Shown one piece after another: positions 49,082 through 61,291 of a DNA stretch of 64,000 bases. This DNA comes from Flammulina velutipes (Eukaryota > Basidiomycota > Agaricomycetes > Agaricales > Physalacriaceae), in the NCBI GenBank assembly GCA_011800155.1, contig CM022373.1:1116001-1180000 (forward strand), written 5' to 3'. Made by a program: the position numbers and the translations under genes. The notes below the pieces were generated by a model, which worked only from the letters and a program-made list of their open reading frames with translations, made no database searches and was not told the origin of the DNA. Position 1 is the stretch's first letter. The number at the start of each line of letters is the position of its first letter.

Positions 49082-50157
49082 CTAAGACAGACCTTGCCAA
49101 TGATATAATACTTGTCCCTAAATGTGGGGGTCAGGAACGACAAGGGAGTGAGCTGGAAACCGACATACAGAGCTGTTGTCCTTCCTCACTATTTTGCGGT
49201 TGACCAGAGCGATAAGACACTTGTTAACGCGCGCCTGTGAAAGGTCTGGCGGCTTTATGAGGTTAGTTACTGCGAATATATTGGTAAATCATCGAACTTG
49301 CGAAAGAGAAAGGACGTACGCGTCGAAACCTGGCCATTGGCATCCCACATTCCTTCGATCGTCAGCTCCATGTTGCGGCGTAGATTCTGGGCAAATTTAG
49401 ATCGTGCTCTTGGGGAAGATGAATGGAGCATACGGGATCACCACCACGAAATTCAAGCGGAAGCGTCGTAATAATTCTCTCTAACTCCAACTATATGTCG
49501 TCAATGGGCGTAAAAACGGTCTAAAAGAAATGCAGCGCACCCCTCGTTCTTTCTTCTCTTTAGCAGTCAACTTTTTCTTGCCAGGCGCTTTCTTCTTGAC
49601 CGGCTGGGTAGGTTTGGTAGTGGTGTTTCCAGCTGTGGCATAGGATGTTTCGTTGAATAAGTCGGTAGCGGCCGTCTTGTCTGCGAGTGCCGCAGCAGCG
49701 ATCGCTTGTCGGTTCGCTTCCTCAGCGGCCTGCATGGCAGCGAGCGCATCCGCCTCTGTCGCTACATTAGCTGTGGTACGATTGTCTTGATTGAATACAT
49801 ACCCGCTCGTCTTCGCGCAAGGCCAAAGGACGCGTCTCGGGGGGCCTACTACGTTGTTGAGCGATACATCTGGCATCAACGACCAAATCCTACCTGCGGC
49901 CAGTCCGTCGTGAGGGCATTCATGTCCATGAGATAGAGCCACGTCGCAAAGGACTCGTTGAACGTCGCGAGCGAGCTGCTGAGATGCTTCAAGCCCTCGA
50001 CGTTGCCCTGGAGCGTCTCCGCCTCGTCGACGAGCTCTGCCATGGCCGGCTCGAGGAAGCCAAGGCCGTGTGGCGCATCTGGATAAGCGCCTGAGCGGGA
50101 GAGCCTGAAGAGCGAGCCTTGGGAGACGCGTCGGAGCGGTGTGCGGTGAGGTTGCAT
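49082..50157 (-). CDS. DAM1: DASH complex subunit Dam1 with C-terminal helical extension
   Basis: Seven exons (49894-50157, 49803-49845, 49541-49770, 49434-49490, 49320-49386, 49169-49269, 49082-49117) give 265 residues. The Dam1 core is clear: TPLRRVSQGSL, LGFLEPAMAELVDEAETLQ, LATFNESFATWLY and MNALTTDWPQAP. An alanine- and lysine-rich linker (AEEANRQAIAAAALADK, KKKAPGKKKLTAKEKKERG) follows. The last four exons code about 87 residues, LPLEFRGGDP..LRRNMELTIEG..KPPDLSQARVNKCLIALVNRKIV..LYHWQGLS, which look like a winged helix. Dam1 links kinetochores to microtubules in the DASH ring. If splicing stopped earlier the tail would be lost, but the long in-frame, sensible join argues for it. The start codons of this gene and NDUFB7 are 36 bp apart. 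Confidence 0.82.
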
Positions 50158-50193
50158 TAATCAACAAGTGTAAATACAAGCTGTCCTTGCACC
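50158..50193. promoter_or_regulatory. Shared 36-bp region between DAM1 and NDUFB7 start codons
   Basis: Only 36 bp separate the two divergent start codons, so transcripts either start in or beyond each other's coding sequence, or the true 5' UTRs overlap. No TATA seen. Confidence 0.5.
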
Positions 50194-50595
50194 ATGACTT
50201 CGTCGACCACCGCCTCGCAAACAGAGCTCAAAGCCGCACAGGTGCCCCTCGGCTGGCGCGACCAGTGCTCAGCGTGCGTCTTCTACTTCTCACAACGACG
50301 ACAGCGACCGTGAACACCCGCAAAAATAGCCTGCTCATCCCGCTCAACGTCTGCCGGACATCCAAGAATTACATGCCATGGGAATGTGAACACGAGAAGC
50401 ATGCATACGAAAAGTACGTCGGCACTGCACTCTACCATCTAATAAACTAAACAATTCTTGCTAGGTGTCAATACGACGAGTCTGTTCTTTCCACCCCTAC
50501 CTCTTCGCCGTCCTCAACTCCCCCACAGCTACATCCGACGCATGAAGCTCGCCTCCAAATTAAAAGCAGAGGCAGTAGGCGACGCAGAAGATTAA
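50194..50595 (+). CDS. NDUFB7: NADH dehydrogenase (complex I) subunit NDUFB7/B18
   Basis: Four exons (50194-50273, 50330-50413, 50465-50479, 50529-50595) give 81 residues; the exon of 15 bp would be missed without splicing. Two CX9C motifs are complete: the first cysteine pair is in DQCSALLIPLNVCR, the second in WECEHEKHAYEKCQYD. The end reads YIRRMKLASKLKAEAVGDAED. B18 is a small subunit of the complex I membrane arm, facing the intermembrane space and oxidised through the Mia40 pathway. It has no mitochondrial presequence, as is usual for CX9C proteins. Confidence 0.88.
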
Positions 50596-50710
50596 TACAT
50601 TGTTGCGCCACATCCAATCTACGAAATACATTGACTTCTCTAACCACTGTACTTGATCCTATTCAACCGGCATCAAACGTCAGAAAACAAATAAAACACC
50701 ATGAATCGAC

Positions 50711-53700
50711 CTACCAACTGGTCCTCGCGTCCACAGCTTCCTTGCGCACGGAACGCTTCGGGTCATCCAGAGCCTTCGCCAACTCTTTTACAACCGTAGG
50801 TTTGGACGGATGTAGCACGCTATATCGCACAATCTCCGGGAGCATCCCAAGGTACCGCAAAGCCGATATACGAACTTTCTGTGTAGAACTGTCAGGACTA
50901 AAACCAACAACCACGCTAGAGAACTCGAACCATGGAGGGCATCTCGCTATGCACGCTGTATTTCAGCATCTTGGACACAAGAGACGGCGCATGTTCGCTG
51001 ATGAGACTATGTTCAGGTGTATCCCCTTCGGCTGCAGCGATGAATGTCTCAATAACGTTAGCTCGAATATCGTTGTCGTCCAGATCGATCCCTCGCAGCA
51101 GGAGTGGTATCAGCTAATTTTCGTCAGTCGATAGAGACCACAACAGGCACCGCACTCACAGCAGGCATCTGCGCGGAATATAGTGGCTTGGATATCGCAC
51201 GGATGACCGACGTCAAAGCAACAAGATGCGATAGTTGGACTTTTTCGTCTACAGGAAACTCAGCAGGAGGCTACAAAAAAATTACCGAATGACTTACCAG
51301 CACTATCCTTCGCTCCAGTGATGATCCGGGGTAATATCTGGCTCACAAATTTCTGGACATGTAGGATCTGACAGGTCACTTTCAGTACATCCCACACGAG
51401 GGTACAAAATCCAAACACCGACCTTTACCACGGCGTGGTGCTTCTTCAACAGAACGTCGTCTGGTTCCACCAGTTTACCGATGGCCTTTGCAGCGTCCCA
51501 TCCTACCTCACCATGGGCAAACACTTCAAAAAGACGATCAACAAAGGTGGAGGATAACGTATGGTTTTGGACAACGAGCGCCCTCGATATCTGTTGAGAG
51601 TTATCAATCAATCCTGCAAACTCTCCACAATGAATCCTCTACGCACATATATCCAGGCGTCAATCGTCTGTCTGTGCTGGGTAGCATTCAGAGTGGCATC
51701 TCCAAAACGCCTGGCCCAAAATGTGTCAACTTTCTCCCTCAAGAAATCGAGCAACTCTGTGGGGTGTAATGAGTATTCTCTACCATGTTTACTGGAAAGA
51801 AAAAAACAATACCTCCAGTGTGTTTGTTGACAATAGACGATATTATCTTCCAAGCGCTTCTGCGTTGATCATCATTCTCAGCGTGCAGAAGACTCCATTC
51901 CAGGAGACCATCTAAGAAGACTGCAAGTGAAGGTACTGGTATAGAAACCTAGAAAGTCCGCTAATCAATAACACACACACAATCAACTAGGCACAATCTA
52001 CCTCTTTGTGCGCTGAGATCACAGACGCTGCAAATAGCAGAAGCAAGTTTTTCTGGACACCCGGAGCGGAGGGCTAAACGCGATGTTAGACATAAAATCC
52101 GAGCAAGTGGCGACACCAGATTCACCTCAAGAGGGCGGAATGTGACATCCAAAGGTATCTTGAATTGACCGTCCGCGATGGCTGCAACATCTCCGTCTGA
52201 GAAAGCTGCAAATACCGCTTGTACGAAGGTTTGGTAACGTCTTCGACGGTGTCAAAAGGCGGAAAATACGAGAAAAAGTCCAGTCCACTCACTGTACACT
52301 CAAACATTGTGCCACCAAGCTGATTATCTCTGCAACGACTCGTATCAGCCTGATATCCGTTGCAACCATAACCTCCGGGTTAGGCGACACGGCCGAATAA
52401 AAAGCGAGGTTGAACAGCCGGGAGACATGTCGCTCTATATACTTGGGCACATCGACATGCTTGTCCTCTACCTTTATAGCCAAGGTCTGAGCTATCGTCT
52501 TTAATATCGCATGTGCGTATGCTGCTCGTGGTTCGGAATCCGGTCCCGTCGGCTTGTTGGGCGCGCACAGAAGCTCGACTCGGGTGGTCAAGCGCACCAT
52601 AAAGACCTCAAAAAGGTCCGCTTGCTGGCAAAGCACACTGAGGGCCGATAATATACGACGATACTTTGCATGGTCGTTGAGTGCGTCACGAGTGGGTGGC
52701 TCGTCCGGAAGAGCATCAAAAAGCAGCGGTAAGGTTTGTTCCACGACATGATGGGGAGATATCGTCGTTATTGTCGTGAGAAGCTTGAGTATATCGCTGT
52801 CAAATAATCAGTCAAGCTGCGCATGATAAAGCCACTAAACTGCGCACGTCTCGTCATCTTGAGCGTCAGAGTTTTCTTTCAGAATCTCATTGGCTTTATG
52901 TACCACGAACCCAAGCTCCTCGTCCGTCAAAAGATTCTTGGTGGATACCAAACCCAGCATACACGCTAAACCGGGCTGACGTAGATAAGGACTCGTCATA
53001 CCAGTCGTGACAACACCCAAAACTTCATCTTTGAACGACGAGAGCGCTGGGGTGGCTTCAGATCCTTCGTTAAACGAATCTCTGGCAGCGGCGATGACGT
53101 CTGAAAACAGTAAAAGGGTTGAGACTCGTCCACCAGTCTCCTCGATGGCAGCGAAGAGCTGTAAGAGGTATGGAACAGTCTTCGATATTGTGTATCGCGA
53201 CACCGATGCTACAAAATTGTCAGTTTGGAAGGGAGTAAAGGGCGAGGACGTACGTGTTGTAGACATGAAGGCACAAAGAACTTTTATAGCAGGCTTTGCC
53301 TGACTTTTTTCGGGCTCTCGGAGGATTTTGACACACTCCTCGCACGCATCGCGGGCTAATCCCTCGATCTCAGCATCGTCTTTTGGAGCGTCATCCGCTG
53401 AAACGGCATATATAGTCTTGACCAATTCCTGGGTGCATGTAAGGGCCATATTCGCAGTGACTGCATCTGTGGGTTGGAAAATCTTTGCATTACATGTCAA
53501 CTCAAGACCAAAATATTTAGTGAGCAAGTAAGGCATACCTCCAACTTGAGAGTATTCCAGAGGTCGCGAGCCGAGGAGCGTGCAAGGCCAGACCCATAAA
53601 CAGGGAAACATGCGGACATGGTCTGCAGAGTATCCCTCTTGGTTGCTGGTGATCCTGCAGTGAGCTTCTCCAAAAAGACGGGAATAGCCATGGGTCCGAA

Positions 53701-54787
53701 CTCAGGTGTGGCATTCAAGCAAGCGCTTTAACCTAGTAAATGAGCATTTTTCGGGGGTGAGTTGCAATCACGTACCGAAGAGCGGCTTTGAGGTCTTCTG
53801 TACTTATGCCATAAGGATCATTGGGTGGTGGTCTGAAGGTAATGGGGAAGTAACAGAAAGTGATGTTGAAGAATGTCTGTGAGGTGATATTGGAAGTTGA
53901 ACAGGATAAGGCGGGTTACTGGCGCACCTCGACAAAGTCCGTAGTGTCGAATTCGATGAGGATGACTCTGGAGATGGCAAAGGCTACGAGTAGATTTCTG
54001 GGATCCTTTTCGCCTTCAGCCAAAGCAGCATACCCGCCCAAGAATTCCTTTTGCATGTCCTTCAGAGCTGGCTCCAGTCAGATTGGGGAATGAATTAGAA
54101 ACATGGATATTACCTTGCCGATGGCGATCCATGAACGTGTCGATGATAGAATACACAGTGAGTCGGACTGATTGAACCAGGGCGTTCATCTTGACATGGG
54201 TAAATAGACTAGAATCGGGTGTTGGATGGATAGATGACAAGGATTGATATGGGCCTACGCTCTGATGATACCTGGGACGTCGTCCGAGGTGCAGGTTGGT
54301 AATTTGGACAAGGACAGTAATCCCGCTAGAGCCGGTACTATGGTTTCGGTGTCCTCGAGTTTCGAGCAGTAGAATGCAACCAGAACTCGGACTGGATGCA
54401 GATTAGTGTTTTGATAGCGCAGCGCAACGGCAGAGCGCACCAGATTGACGAGTCATTCTTCCTTCAGGACATTTTGCAATGACGGAAGATAACAATTCGA
54501 CGCCTATGCTTGATTAGCGATGCATTAATTTCGGTGTAGACAAACCTTTTGTCCTTATTCCATCCTCCTCCGAAGTCAAGTATTCTCCAAGCGCTTTGAC
54601 AACGTTTACGAGCGTGGTTTGGCCGCTGGACACCTCTGGATGATCTCAGATGCATTTTCTTGCACTTTTCGTGGAGAGTCTGACCTGCCACGATAGCTTG
54701 TATCTCGTCGTCCCTCGTCGTCGCCATCCAAGTCTGAACATTGCGCGTTGTCGATTCCATTATTTGATTTATCGAGGAAGCATCCAA
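50711..54787 (-). CDS. MMS19: MMS19, targeting subunit of the cytosolic iron-sulfur assembly machinery
   Basis: A minus-strand gene of about 15 exons and roughly 1,000 residues. The N-terminus is MDASSINQIMESTTRNVQTW. The following exons carry RVLVAFYCSKLEDTETIVPAL, NALVQSVRLTVYSIIDTFMDRHR, FNITFCYFPITFRPPPNDPYG and CLNATPEFGP-like sequence, landmarks of the MMS19 N-terminal domain. The rest is HEAT repeats, ending SALRYLGMLPEIVRYSVLHPSKPTVVKELAKALDD. MMS19 (yeast Met18) recruits Fe-S apoproteins such as DNA polymerases and helicases to the CIA complex. I give the outer limits; the internal exons between 51300 and 52150 are the least certain. Confidence 0.88.
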
Positions 54788-54867
54788 TGGGAGAGAACAA
54801 AATGCGTCGGGTGTTGCCGAAGTGAACTGTACTCAACGCCAGCACGACTCTTATGGGCATTTAGCTC
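54788..54867. promoter_or_regulatory. Shared 80-bp promoter between MMS19 and NDUFAF7
   Basis: The two start codons are 80 bp apart and divergent. No TATA box is evident. Confidence 0.5.
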
Positions 54868-56549
54868 ATGCTATCTCTGTCAACACGCGTCCTTAGATGT
54901 GCAAACCAAACAAGTAACCCCGCCACCGCGCGAGCTGCCTATTCGACCTATAAAAGGAAAATACAAGACCCCAGCGTCCCCACAGACAAATGGAATTACA
55001 ACAGGAATCCTCTCTTCGATTCGACGCCAAAGGACACTTCTGCATACCCGTTCGTCACTGGCAATGATCTCGAACGCGGCAAGGAGCGCCCGCGCGCCGT
55101 CAAGATGCTCGCGCGCGACTTTATTGAGGACTCGTTGTACAACCCGCATTATGGATACTTCTCCAAGGAAGTCACCATCTTCGATTCTTACAAGCAGCCC
55201 TTCAACTTCAACAAACTCCGGAATTCCGTAGAGTTTCAAGAGGAAGTCGCAGCTCGCTACGCGCCGTACGAGTCCAACGACCAATTGTGGCACACGCCTA
55301 CCGAATTGTTCAAGGTGCGTCGTATCTTTCACTCTCCAAGCATATTGCCAACGTTTTATCGCAGCCTTGGTACGGCCAGGCCATAGCACAGTGCCTCGTC
55401 TCCGAGTATCTTCTCAAGTACTTCCCATACGAGGATTTTGTCATCTACGAGATTGGTGCCGGAAACGGAACCCTTGCGAGGAATATCCTCGACTATCTTC
55501 GTGATTGCCATCCAGACGTTTACGAACGGACACGGTACACAATCATAGAGATCAGTGCCAACTTGGTGAAGGCCCAGAAGAAAAAATTACAAAATGCACA
55601 TCCTTGCGTGCAAATAGTGAACCAGAGCATTTTCCGCTGGGACAAACGGGAACCAGCGCCATGTTTCTTCCTGGCTATGGAAGTAGTGGTATGTTCATTC
55701 TTGTTGCTGGATGAATAACTATTGATCATAATGTAGGATAATTTCGCGCACGATGTTATCCGCTACGACCTCGAGACCCTAGAGCCGTACCAAGGCATCG
55801 TCACGGTCGACGATGAAGGCGACCTAGACATGTCATATACGTCCATTACAGATCCACTCATCAAGGCATTCCTCAAACTTCGTACCCGCATGTCGCACCC
55901 ACTTCCTGTCTCCAAACTCTTGCGATCATCGTCGATCCTACGAAAGCTTTACCGCTCCCTTCCCTTTGCCGCCAACATGTCCACCCCCGAATACATACCC
56001 ACTCGCATGCTAAGCCTTCTGCGCACATTACGCAACCATTTTCCTCGCCATCGTCTGCTATTGTCCGACTTTAGCTCCCTCCCCGATGCCATCCCAGGAA
56101 TCAACGCACCCGTAGTCCAGACGCGATATCAGAAAACGACAATTCCGACGTCGACCCTCCTCGTGCGGCCTGGCTCATTCGACATCTTCTTTCCCACCAA
56201 TTTCGAACAACTCCGAGATATGTACGAGTACACGATTTCGCGGCCGCCTACGCTGTCGCATTCGTCTTCGGACGAGTTCCTGCCGTTAAGGTCAACACCG
56301 CTGACCAGCCATTCACTCTCTTTGAGTCTGGGGGCGAACTACTTTTCTTCGCACCACGCCAAGACGAACCGACGGTCGCCGTTGGATGGGGTCGCGTCAG
56401 CCAGTGGGCTGCCGGTGGGAGAGAGAAAGTCGAGTGTGTTCACGCACGAAGAGTTCATGCAGACATATGCAGACCTGGATCGGACACGGTTGCGGAATGG
56501 GGAGAATCCAATGGTAGAATTTTACAAGAATGTAAAGTTCTTGTTTTGA
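54868..56549 (+). CDS. NDUFAF7: Mitochondrial complex I assembly methyltransferase NDUFAF7 (MidA-like)
   Basis: Three exons. The N-terminus MLSLSTRVLRC is a plausible mitochondrial presequence. GYFSKEVTIFD, LVSEYLLKYFPYEDFVIYEIGAGNGTLA-type sequence (SAM motif EIGAGNGTLA at about 55449) and IFRWDKREPAPCFFLAMEVVDNFAHD are landmarks of the DUF185/COG1565 methyltransferases. Human NDUFAF7 dimethylates an arginine of complex I subunit NDUFS2 during assembly. The C-terminal third contains a serine-rich loop before HEEFMQTYADLDRTR. NDUFB7, a subunit of the same complex, lies 4 kb away. Confidence 0.87.
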
Positions 56550-56817
56550 ATGTGTATATTGGGCTTCCTGGAGTGTATAGCAAGACTGCATATCGCGAAA
56601 TGCGGGGAGTCTGTGGGGTAAATCGCGCAATCCCCTTGCCAAGCTCGGCCATCATGATTATCATGTGGGGACCGGCAACTCGAGTACAATTCTAATACGC
56701 GTAGTTCATTTCTTACCACCACCACTACCACCACTTGATCTATATCCACCAGTTGCTAAGATGGCAAGGACTCCTTCAATGTTTTTCGACGTCGCTAACA
56801 CCCGCCCACCTTAACAG

Positions 56818-57231
56818 TCTGCTTACCCCGCATTCGCTATGGGAATTCTGTGCATTGTTGGAGGCGTGACTGGCTTCGCGCGCACAAGATCCATACCGTC
56901 TCTTGTTGCTGGTGTTGGGTATGCTGTTATTTCGCGCCTTGCTATCACGTTGGTATTCACAAACTCTGCAGTGTCGGTGCACTCTACCTCTGGAGCGCAG
57001 ACAGCATCAGACGAGGCACCCCCAACGGTCTCGAGGGTGCTCTAGGTGCGTTTCTCATGCCGAGTTAATTCATTCAATATCAATGCTTACGAATTGCCAG
57101 GTGCCTCCGCCATTCTATTGCTGTCTTCTTTACCGCGCGCCAGGAAAGGCCCCGTTCCCGCTACGCTTACAGTCACATCCGCGCTTGCTGGCGCGTACTA
57201 CGGGCGCATCGTGTACAACTTGAGGAACTAA
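56818..57231 (+). CDS. TMEM14-family small mitochondrial membrane protein
   Basis: Three visible exons; the first begins at an acceptor AACAG before SAYPAFAMGILCIVGGVTGF, so the start codon is either an unseen upstream exon or the in-frame ATG at 56839. Splicing then joins SIPSLVAGVG to GALYLWSADSIRRGTPNGLEGALG and ASAILLLSSLPRARKGPVPATL, matching the TMEM14/UPF0136 pattern of three or four helices with glycine pairs. The end is YYGRIVYNLRN. Animal TMEM14C moves a porphyrin intermediate in mitochondria; the fungal role is not established. Confidence 0.8.
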
Positions 57232-57395
57232 AACTACCAATGTAAATGTGGGTACAACAACGTTTTTTCTGCAACAATGTCCGCTCATCGGTCTTGTTAG
57301 AGTGTACCGAGTACCATGTTCAAAATACAACATTGATTATGAAGACAACATGCCGTGTTGACGGAAGACATTTGCCGTGTGCTGCGTACCTCTAC

Positions 57396-59678
57396 TTACA
57401 TCCTTTCTAAAGGTGTTAGAGAGAGCAATCGCATACCGCTTGCGAGGACCTTGCGAGCAGACGAGAAAAGGTAAAGTCGGGCCTGTGCCACCTCGGGATC
57501 TTGCCCTTTAACAACCAAAGTCTCCCAAGCGGAGCTGATTAGATGACTGAGCCTATTCGCATAGGTCAGCATGCTTCCTGGAATCTCAAAGAGAGCTTAC
57601 TTGAAGCAATACGTGACTATCGTGCTAGGCTCTGAGACCTTCAGAGCCATCCGGACCGCATCAGGGAACGTGGCCAAGTGGAACACGATTTCGCGAGCTT
57701 TGGGTTCAATGAGGAGGTCCGTGTTGATGGTGCTGTGATCTTCCCGGAGAACAGTCGTGTCTGCCACTTTCCGCACCACAGAGCATAGTCTGACGTGCGC
57801 GTATTGGAGGTAGGCACCGGTGTCTCCTTCGAAGGATGTCATCCTCTTGACGTCGAACGGATACGAGGTGATTCTGTCCGAGGGGTTAACGATGTACTAG
57901 AAAGTTTTGATGGAACGAACCTCTTCGCCTGCATATCCTGGATCTTCACACAAGTCATCCCAATCTGGTCGCTCGTAAAGACGGGATCCTCGACGTTACT
58001 GAACTTGTCTTCGTTGGTCTTCATCTGGCTGAGCATAGCTTCTTGGGCCATGTCCAAGATCTCTTCGAGGAACTTGACTTCCCCATTCCGAGTGCTCATG
58101 CCCTGTACCTTCCCAAAGTTGATATGCTCCAGCTTGTCGGCGTATGGCTCACCCATAAGTTCGAGAATCTTGAAGAACTGGGAACAATGGAGGTCCTGTT
58201 GGTCGCCAACGACATAAACCTTGAACGGAGTTCCCGTAAGTCAACTCGGCGAGACTTGCTTGGCTCTGGGGAGCTCACCATCTTGTCGAATTTGTACTTT
58301 TCGTAACGCTGCATGGCACCAGCTACGTCCCGCACTATATAGATTGTCGTACCATCTAGCGGAATACGATGAGTAAAGACTCGTCGCCACGAAAGCGGAT
58401 ATAAACTAACCAGCCTTTTGGACAACAGGTTTGCTCATCTTCCACTTGGAAAGGTCAACCGCATACGCTGGCTTCTCGTCCGTTGGTTTGGTCGGATCCG
58501 CTGAATTGTAGTCTCGGTCGCGTTTACTCTCCCATGCATACTTTTCCACCAACAACTCCCGCTCCTTAAGAAGTTTCATCGTGGTGTCGATGTTTTCAGT
58601 GGTAACAAGTGATTCTCCGGCGTACACGTCAAAGACGACGTTCAGCCGTTGGTAAACTTTTTGGTAAGCTACGATGGAAAGATCGCGGAACCTTTGCCAC
58701 AGGGCGAGCGTCTCTTTGTCCCCTGAATGCATGAATATGAGAATGGGCTTGTGAATGGAGGGAAAGGCATGCTCGCACCTTGTTCCATGCGACGAAAAAT
58801 ATCTTTCGCTTGATCGTTCGTTGGGGACTGTCCAGTGGCCTCTTCCTCTTTTACATCCCTATTCACCGCAACGTACACGTCGAACAGATGCATGATAGGA
58901 TTCTGAGCTAGCTTCTCTTCAGACCCGTACTTGGAAAACCCGACAGCGAGTAGGCCTATTCAAAATATGTCAGCTTTCGCCACAATTCTCCGCAATGAAT
59001 ATGTATCACCGAATTGTTTGCCCCAGTCACCAAGACTATGTGATTGGGTCAAATTTCGACAGAGGGACTGCAGGAGGGCTTACTAGTTCATTCGAATTAC
59101 ATCCCAACCATTGGCGGCGTATAGATTGGAAAGAAATGTGCCGATGATGGTACTTCGCAGATGGCCTACGGTTTTGGTTGAACGTTGCACCATGTATGAC
59201 AAGTACGACACTCACCGGCATGGAAGGGTTTTGCAATATTGGGACTAGAAAATTCTACAATAACCTTCTGCCCTTTCCCAGACGTATTGGTCCCATAATT
59301 GGCCAAATCGTGTATCTGATCCAGAACCAATCGATTGAGGTATTTCGTATTGGAGTAAAAGTGCGCAAAGACCCCATCTATGGTGACTCGTTCGATGAAT
59401 TCAGTTGGTTGGAACTTGTATAACCTATGTGTTAATTTATTGGGATGCTTGATAAAGTATCTAACCTGGGCTTCAATCTTCTGCGCGAGGATTTGAGGTT
59501 TCTCTTTTAGTCTGAACCGAGGGATGGCTGCAGTGAAGTCGGCTCCCTTTTTTCCTAGATCGACACCGGCGTATGCGTCATCGAGTGATATAAACAAGAT
59601 TGTTGATAGTATTTCTGCTACCGAGGCGCGAAATGCGTCGAGGATGGCCGCGTGGGGCTCTATACCTGTTACTGGCAT
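57396..59678 (-). CDS. RRS1: Arginyl-tRNA synthetase
   Basis: About eight exons on the minus strand. After an N-terminal ADD-like region (AGVDLGKKGADFTAAIPRF) comes the class I signature SSPNIAKPFHAGHLR, in which HAGH stands for HIGH. NGWDVIRMNYLGDWGKQFG and NVVFDVYAGES follow. The KMSK-type loop is GKVQGMSTRNG, as usual in eukaryotic ArgRS. The anticodon-binding end runs DTGAYLQYAHVRLCSV to LYLFSSARKVLASGM and stops at PLERM. It charges tRNA-Arg with arginine. No clear presequence, so cytosolic or dual-targeted; an upstream exon could exist. Confidence 0.9.
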
Positions 59679-60187
59679 GATCGTAGATGTGAGTTTAGCG
59701 TTGAGTGAGTCATAAATTCACGGTGATTAAAATTCAATAAAATCATGTGATCGTGAGATTGTGGCCACAGTTTCAAAAGTCAGTGTTTGAAGTTGAATTT
59801 CATTGGAAGACTGCAAGATATAAAGTCTGATAACTGACACCTATGGTTGGGTCGTAATGTATGCAGAGAAAGGTACCAATGTCTATCAAAAACTACCTGC
59901 AGAGATTCTGTGGCGTCAGGCAAAAGAATGAAAACCTTCAGTCTACTTACAATTCCCAACTTGGACATTGTTGCGCAATTGCTTTGGAGGACGTTCCGTA
60001 GAGACGTGAGGATGGGGCTAATTATCCAGTATTACATACCTATCGGACACGCCTTTTCGGGGAAAGAATGGAATTTTCATAGAAAAGGGTGTAGGATAGG
60101 GATTAGATTGTACTGTCTACACGCGCCCCATTAGAATAAATAACAATCGACAGTGTGAACACATACTCTACATGTCCTGCCGCTTAT
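59679..60187. other. Intergenic between ArgRS start and KEI1 stop
   Basis: The ArgRS promoter region. A minus-strand ATGTCCAAGTTGGGAATT before GTAAGT (about 59951-59968) looks like a possible first exon, but I could not join it in frame to the ArgRS start. Nothing else seen. Confidence 0.4.
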
Positions 60188-61291
60188 TTATGATCGCGGA
60201 TTTCGTTCATCGTCCGTTCGACTACCGCTACTGCTCTCGTCTGTGCCTTTCTTCGAGTGCCCCCGAGAGCTCGACGTGAACGTTAGCTCGTCGTCGTCAA
60301 ACAGGACATCATCGTCCTCATCCTGTCTTGCCAGCGCACTTCGGCTGAGTGACGACTGCTTCCGTCTCGGCCGTCCTGGAGGCGCGTTTACAAAGTCGGC
60401 GAAGCTAGATACAGAGTTGCCTGTATTTGGCGTGCGCACAGGTGTCCGGTAGAAGTCTTCAATGTCGCCATCTTCGTCTTCACCGTAGCCGAGTGCTGAA
60501 TCGTAGGTGGTGGACGCGACGGACGTGGTGGGGGCGTGCGTGTGTCGTGTCCGCGAAAGCTTTCGGTAGGAGCCAGTGCGGAGGTGCTGTGCGTAGGAGT
60601 ATACGAGTGCAATAAAATACAGCTGGAGAGCGGTTAGGTCAACGCGACTGGGAGCGAGGACGAACGAACCTTGAAGAGCCACGAAATGATAATTATAGTC
60701 AAGGCAAAGCCCTTTTCGTGGTTCCAGATGAGCAACGCGGCCTCTGCGCGCTGGTCGTCCGGAAGGGGGTCCTCTGAAAGGATGGCGCCATCTATGATTT
60801 GCTGCTGCGCAGGTGAATACTCCGGGCGCTCGCCGTTGTGGGGTGTCTGCAGCCACCAAACGACAGCAAAGTAGATGGTCCAGGATGTTGAGAATATGTG
60901 GTCTGCGAAATAGAAATGGGCAAAGTAAAGGGATTGTTTTGGGTCCTCCTGCCGAATTACTATCAGCTGCTGACGCGGAGTAAGGCTGTAGTCGCGCACC
61001 TCTCGGACGGCATTAAGGCCTCTGTACAATGCGTATAGGGCGACGACAGAATAGATGTACATGGTGACCTGTGCCCAGGACTGAAGGGCGCCGGTTGCGC
61101 CAGCAATGAGGCCGTAAATTCCAGCAACCTTGTTGAAAAGCTGGACGGAGGTAAATGGGATGTGCTTGTCGCTGTGTGCGACGACGTACAGCGAACAGAA
61201 GGACGACGACGACGCCTGTTTTAATGTCGAGCAGACCGATGAAGGACGCCAAAGGCCAGAGACGCCATTCCGGACGAAGAGTGAGTTTCAT
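60188..61291 (-). CDS. KEI1: Inositol phosphorylceramide synthase regulatory subunit KEI1
   Basis: Four exons on the minus strand. The start MKLTLRPEWRLWPLASF leads to FIGLLDIKTGVVVVLLFA, then in exon 2 LFNKVAGIYGLIAGATGAL and MYIYSVVALYALYRGL, then EDPKQSLYFAHFYFADHIFS and TIYFAVVWWL. This order and the DLKTG-type motif match KEI1. A further helix (ALTIIIISWLFK) is followed by a long acidic and serine-rich cytosolic tail ending DDERNPRS. KEI1 stabilises and localises Aur1, the Golgi enzyme that makes inositol phosphorylceramide. The gene is divergent from the eIF4E gene with 62 bp between start codons. Confidence 0.78.

Noticed and set aside
54880..55389. 169-codon antisense ORF inside NDUFAF7
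   Set aside because: It mirrors the well-supported NDUFAF7 exon; no family features.
56761..56817. ATG at 56761 as the start of the TMEM14 gene
   Set aside because: Reading on from it hits a stop at 56812, and no donor between it and the acceptor at 56817 gives the right phase with a reasonable intron length.
59951..59968. Possible extra first exon for ArgRS (ATGTCCAAGTTGGGAATT before GTAAGT)
   Set aside because: I could not find an acceptor that joins it in frame to the ArgRS N-terminal domain.
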